A stretch of 58,319 bases of DNA from CAZOBJ01 sp964577825 (GCA_964577825.1 CAZOBJ010000007.1:1-58319); one strand, 5' to 3'; positions 18,880-27,766 are shown, counted from the stretch's first letter. Translations and numbers: made by a program. The notes: generated by a model not told the origin, from the sequence alone.

Positions 18880-18985
18880 CGCGCTTCTCTCCTCTGCCAG
18901 CGGGGATAGACGCCCAGTCCGGCGCGGCCTCGCGCATGCGTACGGGGGGCGCGGCGCCGGCGTCAACGCGTCTGCGTCCCTCTCG

Positions 18986-20461
18986 CTACGAAGCCCAGTA
19001 GCGCTCGGTGACCACCTTCTCGTCGGTGTAGAACCGGAACGCCGCCCGGCCCTGGGCCTTGATGTCCGACCACACCGAGTCCTTCATGCCGCCGAAGGGG
19101 AGGCTCGCCACCGGTGCGGGGATGCCCACGTTGATGCCGATCATGCCCGCGCGCGCCTCGAGCTTGAACCGCCGCGCCGCGTACCCGTCCTGCGTGTACA
19201 GGGACGCGCCGTTGCCGTACGGGTGGTCGTTGATGATGCCGATCGCCTCGTCCAGGGAGGCGGCGCGCAGGATGACGACGACCGGGCCGAAGATCTCGGT
19301 GGCGTGCAAGAGCGACCCCGGCCGCACGTCCGTGAACACGGTCGGGCCCAGGAAGTGCCCGCCCTCGCGGCCCGGCACGCGCACGTCGCGCCCGTCGAGC
19401 GCCAGGCGCGCGCCTTCGGCGCAGCCTTTCTCGATCGTCTCTACGATGAAGCGCCGGGCCTGTGCGCTGATCACCGGGCCCATGACCATGGGCTCGTCGG
19501 CCACCGCCGGGTCGAGCGGGTCGGCCACGCGCACCTCTCGGCTCGCCTGCACGAACCGGGAGACCACCTCCTCGTGGGTCGCCTCGCCCACGCACACGAT
19601 CGCGGAAGCGGCCATGCACCGCTGGCCCGCGCACCCGTAGCACGAGGTGACCATGTTGCGGATGACCTGGTCCATGTTCGCGTCCGGAAGCACCACCAGG
19701 TGGTTCTTGGCCCCGCCCATGACCTGGCACCGCTTGCGGGTGCGCGCGCACCGCTCGGCGATGATCCGGCACACGCGCGTCGTGCCCACGAAGGAAAGCC
19801 CGTCCACGCCGTCGTGCTCGGAGAGGGCCTCGGCCACGGCCCGGTCGCCGTGGACGACGTTCACGACCCCAGCCGGGAACCCGCATCGGTCCATGAGGGA
19901 CGCGAGGTGCGCCATGGTGCTTGGCACCCGCTCGGAGGGCTTGACCATGATCGTGTTGCCCGTGGCCACGGCGTACGGGACGAACCAGAAGGGCACCATG
20001 GCCGGGAAGTTGAAGGGCGCGATCACCCCGAACACGCCCACGGGCACGCGTAGGACCTCGCCGTCGATGCCGTGCGAGGCGCCCACGAGCTTTTCGCCCT
20101 GCTGCACGAGTGGGGCGGTGCAGGCGATGTCCACGTTTTCGATGGCGCGCTTCATCTCCGCGCGCGAGTCGGGCAGCGACTTGCCCATCTCGCGGGTGAG
20201 CACGCGCGAGGTGGCCTCCATGTCCTCGCGCATCAGGGCCGCGAGCCGGCGCAGGGGCTCGCAGCGCCGCGCGACCGGCTCGGCCGCCCACGAGGCAAAG
20301 GCCCGCCGCGCCGCGTCGACCGCCTGGTCCAGGTGCTTGCGCTCGGAGAGCGGCACCTGGGCGATGGTCTCGCCGGTGCTGGGGTTCTCCACGTCCAGGA
20401 GCGCCGCGCCTCGGGCGGGCTGCCATGCGCCGTCGATGTAGTTCCGGAGCGTCTCGGTCAT
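18986..20461 (-). CDS. mmsA: CoA-acylating (methyl)malonate-semialdehyde dehydrogenase
   Basis: Cytoplasmic aldehyde dehydrogenase of 491 residues that oxidises methylmalonate or malonate semialdehyde to propionyl- or acetyl-CoA with NAD+ and CoA. The MmsA/IolA subfamily is indicated by GGAKNH at 249-254, where most aldehyde dehydrogenases carry Glu, by PFNFP with Asn151, and by the active-site AGQRCMA with Cys282. The length is typical. The aminotransferase gene ends 42 bases upstream in the same direction. Together they fit transamination of beta-alanine or beta-aminoisobutyrate followed by oxidation of the semialdehyde; valine or inositol breakdown are the other contexts for this enzyme, but no other gene of those pathways is present. 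Confidence 0.93.
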   Translation of the reverse strand: MTETLRNYIDGAWQPARGAALLDVENPSTGETIAQVPLSERKHLDQAVDAARRAFASWAAEPVARRCEPLRRLAALMREDMEATSRVLTREMGKSLPDSRAEMKRAIENVDIACTAPLVQQGEKLVGASHGIDGEVLRVPVGVFGVIAPFNFPAMVPFWFVPYAVATGNTIMVKPSERVPSTMAHLASLMDRCGFPAGVVNVVHGDRAVAEALSEHDGVDGLSFVGTTRVCRIIAERCARTRKRCQVMGGAKNHLVVLPDANMDQVIRNMVTSCYGCAGQRCMAASAIVCVGEATHEEVVSRFVQASREVRVADPLDPAVADEPMVMGPVISAQARRFIVETIEKGCAEGARLALDGRDVRVPGREGGHFLGPTVFTDVRPGSLLHATEIFGPVVVILRAASLDEAIGIINDHPYGNGASLYTQDGYAARRFKLEARAGMIGINVGIPAPVASLPFGGMKDSVWSDIKAQGRAAFRFYTDEKVVTERYWAS

Positions 20462-20503
20462 GGGAGGTTTCCTTTCTTTTCGCTGCGCCGGGGGCGCGGG
20501 CCG

Positions 20504-21784
20504 CTAGGCGCCCTCGGCCAGGGCCTGGTCGAGCTCGTCCGCCACGCGCGCGCAGTCCTGTTCGCGGATGCACAGGGGCGGCTGGAGGCGGACGACGTTG
20601 CCGTGCGCGCCGCCCACGCCGACGAGCACGCCGCGCTCGCGCAGGCGCGTACGCACGGCCTTGGCGAGGTCCGGGGCGGGCTCCTTGGTGGACCGGTCCT
20701 TGACCAGCTCCGCGCCGATCATGAGTCCCTTGCCGCGCACGTCGCCGATGGCCGGGCGGCGCTCCTGGAGCTTGGCGAGGGCGGCCAGGAGCTGTTCTCC
20801 GCGGGCCGCGGCGTTGTCCACGAGCTTTTCCTCCTGGAGTACGGAGATGTTCGCCAGGGACGCGGCGCACGAGACCGGGTTGCCGCCGAAGGTGGACAGA
20901 TGGTCGCCCGGCTGCATGGCCTCGGCGATCGTCTCCCCGGCCAGGAACGCGCTTAGGGGGAAGCCGTCGGCGATGCCCTTGGCCAGGGTCATGAGCTCGG
21001 GCTCCACGCCGTAGTGCTCAATCGCGAACAGCTTCCCGGTGCGGCCGAACCCGGTCTGCACCTCGTCGCACAGGAACACGCCCCCGTGCGCGCGCACGAT
21101 GTCCACCGCGATGCGGAAGTACTCCGGCGGGGGCGCCAGAATCCCGCCCTCGCCGAGCACGGGCTCGGCGATGAACGCGGCCACGTCGTCGGAGGTCTGC
21201 TGGCGGATGGCGGCCTCCAGCGCCTGGGCGCACGCGCACCCGCACTCGGGGTAGGTGAGCCCCAGAGGGCAGCGGTAGCAGTACGGCGGCGGCGCGAAGG
21301 CCACGCCGGACAGATACGGGCCGTTGTTGCGCTTGCGGATGCAGTTGCCGGTGATCGACAGGGTGCCCACGGTGCGCCCGTGAAAGCTCAGGCCCAGGGC
21401 CACGAGTTCGCGGCGGCCGGTGGCCTGTTTCGCGAGCCGCATGGCGCCTTCGATCGCCTCCGCGCCCGAGTTCGAGAAGAAGGTTTTGCTCAGCCCACCG
21501 GGCGTGACCTGCGCGAGCTTTTCGGCGAGGTCGGCCACCGGGGCGGACGAGTACACGTACGTGCAGCAGTGCACGAGCTTGTCCATCTGCTCGCGCGCGG
21601 CGGCCAGCACGCGGGGATGGTTGTGCCCGGCGTTGACGACCGCGATGCCCGCGAAGCAGTCCAGGTACTCCCGGCCCTCGGCGTCCCACATCCGGCAGCC
21701 CTCGGCGCGTTCGATCGTCACCGGCTGCACGGTCTTCACGGCCAGGGGCAGCATGTAGGCCGCGTACTTCTGTTGCGTGTTCAT
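20504..21784 (-). CDS. Class III PLP aminotransferase (omega-amino acid type)
   Basis: PLP enzyme of 426 residues. Class III markers are SNSGAEAIEGAMRLA near 104-118, LCDEVQTGFGRTG with Asp240 contacting the pyridine nitrogen, and TLAKGIADGFP with Lys269 as Schiff-base lysine. It also has the Cys-rich insertion PYCYRCPLG near 167-175, common in 4-aminobutyrate/alanine-glyoxylate-type members. It likely moves an amino group from an omega- or beta-amino acid to a 2-oxo acid; next to mmsA, beta-alanine or beta-aminoisobutyrate are sensible substrates. The start at 21784 has GCAGGAGG upstream. It belongs to the operon with the amidohydrolase and mmsA. Confidence 0.88.
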   Translation of the reverse strand: MNTQQKYAAYMLPLAVKTVQPVTIERAEGCRMWDAEGREYLDCFAGIAVVNAGHNHPRVLAAAREQMDKLVHCCTYVYSSAPVADLAEKLAQVTPGGLSKTFFSNSGAEAIEGAMRLAKQATGRRELVALGLSFHGRTVGTLSITGNCIRKRNNGPYLSGVAFAPPPYCYRCPLGLTYPECGCACAQALEAAIRQQTSDDVAAFIAEPVLGEGGILAPPPEYFRIAVDIVRAHGGVFLCDEVQTGFGRTGKLFAIEHYGVEPELMTLAKGIADGFPLSAFLAGETIAEAMQPGDHLSTFGGNPVSCAASLANISVLQEEKLVDNAAARGEQLLAALAKLQERRPAIGDVRGKGLMIGAELVKDRSTKEPAPDLAKAVRTRLRERGVLVGVGGAHGNVVRLQPPLCIREQDCARVADELDQALAEGA

Positions 21785-21876
21785 GGCGCCCTCCTGCATG
21801 TGGCCCGGCTCGGACCCGCCGCGCGTGTGCGCGGCGCACCGGCCGCCGGAGCACTCGATCCCGCGTCCTGCCTCTG

Positions 21877-23139
21877 TCAGGCCAGCCCGTACCAGCGGCG
21901 CGGGTTCTCGTAGAAAAGGAGCCGCGCGACCTCCACAGCCTGCGCGCGGGTCATCCGGCCCGCGCCCACGCGGCCGGCGAGCACCGCGGCCACGTTCTCG
22001 CGCGCGAGCTGGAGGTGGCCGTACACGAGCTCGACCACCCGGTAGTCGCCCCCGAAGGCGAAGATCTTGGTCACGGGCACAGTATCGAGCCATTCGTCCA
22101 GGGCGCGGCGGCTCACCGTGGGGCTGAGGATGTGCATCCAGCACATGTTCAGCGCCACGTTGGGGAAGTACTTCCCGAGCACCGTCATGTCCGAGACATA
22201 GGGGAACGACCCGTGGAACAGGTCGAAGCGCGCCTGCGGATAACTCTTGAGCAGGTGCCACAGCTCCGTGGCCCGGGCGTTGCGGATGTCGTTCCAGTTG
22301 CTGGCGTGGTATCCGGTGTGGATGGCCACGGGCAGGCCGAGGTCGATGCAGGCCTCGATCTCTCGGCGCAGGAGATAATCCTCCAGGCACCAGTCGTCCT
22401 CGCGCGAGAGGACCGTGTCCACGCCCCGGCGCAGGTCCGCGAAGACCCGCTGCGCCTGCGCGGGGGTGACGTCGGCGAAGTCGAGGCTCCGGCTGTAGGC
22501 CGCGCCGACCTTCATGGCGATGCACCCCTTGTCCTTTTCCCGGGCCACGCGCGCCTGGAGCGCGTCCACGCACTTGCCCAGGCTGTGGACGGCGATGCCG
22601 GTCTCCTCCTCCAGGCGCGCGATCAGGGGCGCGCGCAGCTTGTGGCTCCAGGTCGTGAACAGATGCGCGAAATACCGCGGGTTCTCCGGCACCATGGTGC
22701 CCGCGCATTCGAGCACCGTGTCGATGCCGCACAGGTCCCGCAGCACCCGGTCGTAGAGCCCGGCGCGGTTGTCGGCTTGCAGGCGCTCGGAGATCGGACC
22801 CACGGTGGCGTCGTCGATCGTCTCGAAGCCGAGCACCTCGCGCGCATAGGCGAAGGCCGGGTAGGCGTAGCTGCCGAACCGGATCGCGTCGAGATACGGT
22901 TTGAACGCGGCCCAGCGCGGTTCCAGGGGCTTGGACGCGTCGAAGACCTCGTCGCGCTCCCGGACCGGCATGCCCGCGGCCGCCAGGTCGGCCGGGCAGT
23001 AGTGCTTGAAGAGCTGGATCGCGTCCATCGGCTCGGCGACGCGCTCGGGCTCGGAGGGCAGGTGTTCGTGGCAATCGACCACCGGAAAGGCACTGATCTC
23101 CTCGAAGAGCTCGCGGGCAAGGCCCTCGAGTGCATGCAT
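21877..23139 (-). CDS. Amidohydrolase-superfamily metal-dependent hydrolase
   Basis: TIM-barrel hydrolase of 420 residues. The metal-binding pattern is visible: VVDCHEHL gives the HxH pair (His24, His26), AIHTGYH and DLFHGSFPY supply further histidines, and FAFGGDYR near 361-368 the final Asp. The sequence suggests the amidohydrolase-2/uronate-isomerase-like side of the superfamily. The substrate is unknown; as first gene of an operon with an aminotransferase and semialdehyde dehydrogenase it might release an amino acid or act on a sugar acid. The long N-terminal extension of the open frame is Arg-rich and untranslated in my reading; ATG 23139 starts the folded protein. Transcription probably begins at the promoter near 23240-23265. 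Confidence 0.82.
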   Translation of the reverse strand: MHALEGLARELFEEISAFPVVDCHEHLPSEPERVAEPMDAIQLFKHYCPADLAAAGMPVRERDEVFDASKPLEPRWAAFKPYLDAIRFGSYAYPAFAYAREVLGFETIDDATVGPISERLQADNRAGLYDRVLRDLCGIDTVLECAGTMVPENPRYFAHLFTTWSHKLRAPLIARLEEETGIAVHSLGKCVDALQARVAREKDKGCIAMKVGAAYSRSLDFADVTPAQAQRVFADLRRGVDTVLSREDDWCLEDYLLRREIEACIDLGLPVAIHTGYHASNWNDIRNARATELWHLLKSYPQARFDLFHGSFPYVSDMTVLGKYFPNVALNMCWMHILSPTVSRRALDEWLDTVPVTKIFAFGGDYRVVELVYGHLQLARENVAAVLAGRVGAGRMTRAQAVEVARLLFYENPRRWYGLA

Positions 23140-23210
23140 GGCCGGTTCCCTTCTGGTCGCGCGCGTGTGCGGCCGGGGCGCCGCGTGCATGGACACGGAC
23201 AAGGCCGCTC

Positions 23211-23226
23211 CGCCGCTTCGGCGGCG
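23211..23226. other. Perfect hairpin with UUCG/CGAA loop in the operon leader
   Basis: CGCCGC, TTCG, GCGGCG forms a perfect 6-bp stem between the promoter and the start of the amidohydrolase gene. On the minus-strand transcript the loop reads CGAA. It could stabilise the 5' end or influence initiation; no function is shown. Confidence 0.4.
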
Positions 23227-23237
23227 AAGCCCGGCCC

Positions 23238-23265
23238 ATTGTAGGAGGTCCTCTCGGGAGCGCAA
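23238..23265 (-). promoter_or_regulatory. Sigma70-like promoter for the six-gene operon
   Basis: On the minus strand TTGCGC (23265-23260) and TACAAT (23243-23238) are 16 bases apart, about 100 bases upstream of the amidohydrolase start. The -10 matches the consensus at five of six positions and the -35 at three. Confidence 0.5.
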
Positions 23266-23280
23266 CCCGCGTACAGGGGC

Positions 23281-23308
23281 TTTTCAAGTCCGCGCGCTTG
23301 CCTATAAT
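23281..23308 (+). promoter_or_regulatory. Sigma70-like promoter for proS
   Basis: A perfect TATAAT at 23303-23308 lies 54 bases before the proS ATG. TTTTCA at 23281-23286, 16 bases upstream of it, is the best -35 (four of six). It is back to back with the promoter of the minus-strand operon. Confidence 0.6.
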
Positions 23309-23361
23309 GGGGGACTGGTCGACGGGAACCCGCAGGCAGGGCGCGGCCCGAGAGGAGCGCG

Positions 23362-24882
23362 ATGGCCAAGACCGAACGCAGCGCGATTCAGCCCACGCGC
23401 GCGCAGGACTATGCGGAGTGGTACCAGCAGGTCGTGCGCGCGGCCGACCTGGCCGAGCCTTCGCCCGTGCGCGGGTGCATGGTGGTCAAGCCCTGGGGCT
23501 GGAGCCTGTGGGAGAACATGCGCGCGGCCCTGGACGGGATGTTCAAGGCCACCGGCCACCGCAACGCGTACTTTCCCCTGTTCATTCCCCTCTCGTACCT
23601 GCAGAAGGAGGCCGAGCACGTCGAGGGGTTCGCCAAGGAGTGCGCGGTGGTGACCCACCACCGGCTGGAGGCCGACGAGCAGGGCGCCCTGCGTCCGGCC
23701 GCGCCCCTGGACGAGCCGCTCGTGGTGCGGCCTACGAGCGAGACGATCATCGGCGCCACGTACGCGAAGTGGGTGCAGAGCTATCGGGACCTGCCGCTGT
23801 TGATCAACCAGTGGGCGAACGTGGTCCGGTGGGAGATGCGTCCGCGGCTCTTCTTGCGCACGACCGAGTTCCTGTGGCAGGAGGGCCACACGGTCCACGC
23901 CACCGAGCAGGAGGCCTGGGCCGAGACCCGGCAGATGCTGGAGGTCTACCGCCGGTTCGCGGAGGACTGGATGGCCATGCCCGTGGTCACCGGGGAGAAG
24001 ACCGCCTCCGAGCGGTTCCCGGGCGCGGTGAGCACGCTCTCCATCGAGGCCATGATGCAGGACCGCAAGGCCCTGCAGGCGGGCACGAGCCACTTCCTGG
24101 GCCAGAACTTCGCCCGCGCGAGCGGGATCACCTTCCAGACCCAGGAGGGCCGCGAGGAGCACGCGTGGACCACCTCGTGGGGGGTGAGCAGCCGCCTGGT
24201 GGGGGCGCTCTTGATGACCCACGCGGACGACGACGGGCTGGTGTGCCCGCCGCGGCTCGCGCCCGCGCACGTGGTGCTGCTTCCCATCGTGCGCAGCGAA
24301 TCGGACCGCGGGCCGGTGATGCGCTACTGCGAGGAGGTGGCCGCCGCCGTGCGCGCGCAGACCTACGAGGGCGCGCCCGTGCGCGTGGAAGTCGACGCGC
24401 GGGACATGAACGCGGGCGAGCGCTCCTGGGAATGGGTCAAGAAGGGCGTGCCCGTGCGCGGCGAGGTCGGCCCGCGCGACATGGACAAGAACGCGGTGTA
24501 CATGGGCCGCCGGGACCGGCCGGTGCGCGAGCGCGAGGCGCGCCCGCGCGAGGCCTTCGCCGCAGAGATGCCGGCGCTCTTGGCCGAGATTCAGCAGGGC
24601 CTTCTGGATCGCGCCCGGGCGCACCAGGACGAGCACACCCGCGCTGTGGACGACTGGGACGCGTTCGTGGAATACTTCACCCCGCGCAACGCGGACAAGC
24701 CCGAGATCCACGGCGGCTGGGCCCTGGCGCACTGGTGCGCGGACCCGCGCTGCGAAGAGAAGGCCGCCGAGCACAGAGTCTCCATCCGCTGCATTCCCGC
24801 CGAAGCGCCGGCCGAGCAGGGCGAGTGCGTCGTGTGCGGGGCGGCAAGCGAGCGGCGAGTCCTGTTCGCCAAGAGCTACTGA
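23362..24882 (+). CDS. proS: Prolyl-tRNA synthetase, archaeal/eukaryotic type
   Basis: Charges tRNA-Pro; 506 residues. It is the type lacking the editing insertion: the N-terminus RAQDYAEWYQQVV and CMVVKPWGWSLWENM, motif 2 around RWEMRPRLFLRTTEFLWQEG, the HTVHAT stretch, then an anticodon-binding domain and a C-terminal Cys-containing domain (HWCADPRCEEKA and CVVCGAASE) ending KSY. The terminal Tyr and the Cys pairs are typical of archaeal-type ProRS, which occurs in scattered bacterial lineages such as Planctomycetes, Bacteroidetes and Deinococci. A TATAAT promoter lies just upstream. First gene of a plus-strand run reaching 33397. Confidence 0.96.
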   Translation: MAKTERSAIQPTRAQDYAEWYQQVVRAADLAEPSPVRGCMVVKPWGWSLWENMRAALDGMFKATGHRNAYFPLFIPLSYLQKEAEHVEGFAKECAVVTHHRLEADEQGALRPAAPLDEPLVVRPTSETIIGATYAKWVQSYRDLPLLINQWANVVRWEMRPRLFLRTTEFLWQEGHTVHATEQEAWAETRQMLEVYRRFAEDWMAMPVVTGEKTASERFPGAVSTLSIEAMMQDRKALQAGTSHFLGQNFARASGITFQTQEGREEHAWTTSWGVSSRLVGALLMTHADDDGLVCPPRLAPAHVVLLPIVRSESDRGPVMRYCEEVAAAVRAQTYEGAPVRVEVDARDMNAGERSWEWVKKGVPVRGEVGPRDMDKNAVYMGRRDRPVREREARPREAFAAEMPALLAEIQQGLLDRARAHQDEHTRAVDDWDAFVEYFTPRNADKPEIHGGWALAHWCADPRCEEKAAEHRVSIRCIPAEAPAEQGECVVCGAASERRVLFAKSY

Positions 24883-24903
24883 CGCGCACGGAGGGTCTTG
24901 GAC

Positions 24904-25488
24904 ATGCGTACGCGGCTCGTTCTTGTAGGACTGTGCTGCCTGGCGTGGGGCCTGGCCGGTCCGGTCCGCGCGGGCGAGGCCCAGCCTCCGCCGCCCGGAC
25001 AGGCCGCGGCCGTGCCCCGGCTGTGCAAGGTGCACCTGACCAACGGCGAGGAACTCACGGGCATCATATTGTTCAGCGGACCCCGAGGCATTATCCTGGT
25101 GCACGAGGCCTTCGACCCCATGGAGCGCTTCGTGCCCGCGGCCGCGGTCGCGCGGATCGAAGCCATTCCCGGGGACCCGGAACAGGAGACGCCGAAGACG
25201 GTCACGTGGCTGGTGACTCGGGCCCTGACCGGGCGGTGGGCCGTGGTCACCGAGGCCCAGCCCCCGCCCCCGGCCGCCGAGAGCGGCGAGGAGGCCGGCG
25301 GCGAAGAGGAAGGTGCAGAGGAAGGGGCGCAAGAGGGCGAGGACCAGGGCCCCGCGCGCGGGCCCCGAAAGGTGCACACGATCCTGCCCGACGAGCGCAA
25401 TGTGCTCGAATCGGACGGACGCGCGGTGCTGGTCGTGCCCGGCGGGGAGGAGGGCGAGAGGCCCGAGGATTTGTTCAAGGAAGACTGA
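24904..25488 (+). CDS. Exported small protein with a compact beta core
   Basis: No family recognised. 194 residues: a signal peptide (cleavage near GPVRAGEA), then a short beta-rich core with CKVHLTNGEELTGIILFSG and MERFVPAAAVARIEAIPG. A strand-turn pattern with a gated Gly after LTNGEE resembles small LSm/SH3-like barrels, but this is only an impression. A strongly acidic Glu/Gly/Pro linker follows (around residues 118-150) and a basic/hydrophobic tail. The TTG at 24898 is too close to CGGAGGG; the ATG at 24904 has correct spacing. It lies 21 bases after proS and is followed by two more exported proteins, so an envelope role is likely. Confidence 0.65.
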   Translation: MRTRLVLVGLCCLAWGLAGPVRAGEAQPPPPGQAAAVPRLCKVHLTNGEELTGIILFSGPRGIILVHEAFDPMERFVPAAAVARIEAIPGDPEQETPKTVTWLVTRALTGRWAVVTEAQPPPPAAESGEEAGGEEEGAEEGAQEGEDQGPARGPRKVHTILPDERNVLESDGRAVLVVPGGEEGERPEDLFKED

Positions 25489-25565
25489 CGGCGGCCCGGC
25501 GCGCTTGCGGCCAGCGCGCGGGCCCGGGGACGTTCCCGGCCGCGGCAGCGCGAAGGAGACCACTC

Positions 25566-26942
25566 ATGCGGTTCGGGTCCCGTGCTATCCTGGGTGCATT
25601 GTTGCTCTGGGCCACCGCGCACGCGGCCGACCAGGCCCACCGGGGCGACATCGTGGAGATTCTCGACCTTCTGCGCAGCCCGTACCGGGTCGAGCGGATC
25701 GAGGGCGTTCAAAAGGCCGCCGGCCTCACGAACAAGGCCCTGGTCGACGAGTTCCGCCTTGACGATCGGATCGTGTCCATCGCCCGCAGCCGACAGGCCC
25801 AATGGGACGAACGCTGCGCGGCGCTCCAGGCGCTGGTGGATCTCGCCGAAAAGCGCATCGTCGAGCCCGTGCGCATCGTGCGCGACCTGGAGGACGTGCT
25901 CGAGAACGAGAACGAAGACCTGGACGTGCGCGTGGAGGCTCTGGACCTGCTGGCCCGGCTCGGGCGGGTGGACGCCGTGTCCGTGGCCGACCAACGCATG
26001 GTCCAGCGGGTCGAGGGCCTCATCATGCAGATCGCGCGCAACGAAGGGAACCCGGCGCTGCGGGCCAAGGCCTGCACCGTGCTCGGGCGGCTGGCGCCGG
26101 ACGGGGCGAGCGAGGTGCTGTTCGAGGCGGCGGCCGTCGCGCCGCAGCTGGCGGTGCGCCGGTCTGCCATGGAGGGGCTGAGCAACTACATCCGGGCGCG
26201 CAACTCGCGCGACGACCGGCTGGTGTATCGCCTGCGCACCATGGCCCAGGAGATGACCGGCGCCGCGCAGACGGGGCTGCGCCTGGCCTCCATCCAGGCC
26301 ATCGAGCAGCTGTTGGCCAACGGCAGCCAGCCCGACCGCGGCAGCGGCGGGGGCACGGTCGGGTTTCTCATCGACCGGCTCCAGAACGGCGCCGACGACG
26401 AGATCATCGCCGCCAGCCGGGCGCTTTTGCGCACGCAGGACACCCGGGTGGCCGACGCGATCATGAGCAAGCTCGCCCAGGCCCCGGAGAACCCGGCGGT
26501 GCGCGAGGCCTTGCTCAAGGGCGTGATCGAGCTGTTCGGCCGGCTGCGGGTCCAGGCGGCCCGAGGCAACGGATCCCAGCGCCAGCAGGCCCACCAGAAT
26601 GCGCAGCGGATCGTGAACAACTTCCTTGCGCCGGTCGCGACCATGGCCGAGGCGCCCGAGGACGTCCGCCGCATCGCGATCATGGGGCTGGGTGGAGTGC
26701 CGTACGTGTTCGACCGCCAAGCGGCGGTGAACGCGCTCATCTCCACCATGGCCCAGGCCCGGGAGGGCGCGCCCGAACTCGCGGAGTTCGCCGAGAAGCA
26801 GCTCATGCGCATCGCGCGCATCAGCCGTCCGTACCGGACCCTGGAGGGCGAGATCGACGTGGCCGCGTGGCAGCGGTGGTTCGCCGCGCATCGAGACCCG
26901 GGCCTGACCGCCGGACGCCGCCCCTGGGAGGCCGGCCTATGA
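25566..26942 (+). CDS. Exported HEAT-repeat protein
   Basis: 458 residues with a signal peptide ending near AHAADQAH, then an almost wholly alpha-helical chain of HEAT-like repeats, for example VEALDLLARLGRVDAVSVAD, LRAKACTVLGRLAPDGASEV and VRREALLKGV-like units. Such solenoids act as scaffolds for protein partners; no enzymatic motif is seen. The C-terminal segment IDVAAWQRWFAAHRDPGL has the RWF/W signature often found after HEAT domains in Planctomycetes proteins. AAGGAG precedes the ATG. The stop overlaps the start of the SPOR lipoprotein (ATGA), suggesting coupled translation and a shared function at the envelope. Confidence 0.8.
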   Translation: MRFGSRAILGALLLWATAHAADQAHRGDIVEILDLLRSPYRVERIEGVQKAAGLTNKALVDEFRLDDRIVSIARSRQAQWDERCAALQALVDLAEKRIVEPVRIVRDLEDVLENENEDLDVRVEALDLLARLGRVDAVSVADQRMVQRVEGLIMQIARNEGNPALRAKACTVLGRLAPDGASEVLFEAAAVAPQLAVRRSAMEGLSNYIRARNSRDDRLVYRLRTMAQEMTGAAQTGLRLASIQAIEQLLANGSQPDRGSGGGTVGFLIDRLQNGADDEIIAASRALLRTQDTRVADAIMSKLAQAPENPAVREALLKGVIELFGRLRVQAARGNGSQRQQAHQNAQRIVNNFLAPVATMAEAPEDVRRIAIMGLGGVPYVFDRQAAVNALISTMAQAREGAPELAEFAEKQLMRIARISRPYRTLEGEIDVAAWQRWFAAHRDPGLTAGRRPWEAGL

Positions 26943-27766
26943 GCGCTGCCTCGCGCGTCCTGGCCCTGGCCCTGTGCATGGCCGTGCTCGGGGCCGGGTG
27001 CCGGTGGCCGTTCGGCCGGGAGCCGGTGGCCACGCCCACGGGCGTGCCGCAGCCGGCCCGGGCCGCGCAGCCGGGGGACTTCCAGCGCGGGCAGGAGGCC
27101 TACGCGGACGGGGACTACGCGGCCGCCGCGCGGCTCATGGGCGCGTACGCGAGCGCGTACCCGCAGTCCGAGCAGGGCGACATGGCCCGGTACTGGCAGG
27201 CCCAGAGCCTGCTGGCCCTGGGCCAGCCCCTGCGCGCGCGGGACCTGTTCGACAACCTCGCCGGCGACCCGCAGACGAGCCGCGCGGTGCAGGCCCTGGC
27301 CGTGCGCGGGACCGCGCGCAGCTACGCGGTGGAGGGCGACTGGGCGCGTGCGGAGGAGACCTATCAGCGGCTCCTGCGCCGGTACGCGGACGCGGTCGAC
27401 ACCACGGAGGTGCTCACCGCGCTCGAGGAATGCGCCCGGCGGCAGAACGACGAGGCCGCGGCCCGCGAGTACGCGCAGCGTCGCGCCGGCACCGCCGGCG
27501 CCGCGCCCGCGGCCCCGCCCCTCGCCGAGCCCGTGGCGCCCGAGGGCCGCCACATCGTGCAGGCGGGGCGGTTCAGCGAACGTGTTCGGGCAGAAGCGCT
27601 TGTGGACCGGCTGCGCCGCAGCGGGTTCGAGGCGTTCGTGGACGAGCAGGACCATCCCTCCGCGCCCTACGCGGTCCAGGCCGGGAGCTTCGTGAGCCGC
27701 GCGCGCGCCGAGGCCCGGGCGCGCGCCCTGCGCCAGCACGGATTCCAGGCGATCGTCAAGCCCTAG
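26939..27766 (+). CDS. TPR-SPOR lipoprotein
   Basis: 275 residues. Signal peptide with lipobox VLGAGC, so anchored in the outer or inner membrane. Residues about 45-170 are TPR-like helices (FQRGQEAYADGDYAAAARLM, then MARYWQAQSLLALGQPLRAR). The last 70 residues are a SPOR domain: HIVQAGRFSERVRAEALVDR, then YAVQAGSFVSRARAEARARA. SPOR domains bind denuded septal peptidoglycan, so a cell-division or wall-remodelling role is likely; TPR-SPOR proteins such as YbgF-like factors are parallels. It overlaps the HEAT protein by four bases and precedes mutS by 73. Confidence 0.87.
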   Translation: MSAASRVLALALCMAVLGAGCRWPFGREPVATPTGVPQPARAAQPGDFQRGQEAYADGDYAAAARLMGAYASAYPQSEQGDMARYWQAQSLLALGQPLRARDLFDNLAGDPQTSRAVQALAVRGTARSYAVEGDWARAEETYQRLLRRYADAVDTTEVLTALEECARRQNDEAAAREYAQRRAGTAGAAPAAPPLAEPVAPEGRHIVQAGRFSERVRAEALVDRLRRSGFEAFVDEQDHPSAPYAVQAGSFVSRARAEARARALRQHGFQAIVKP

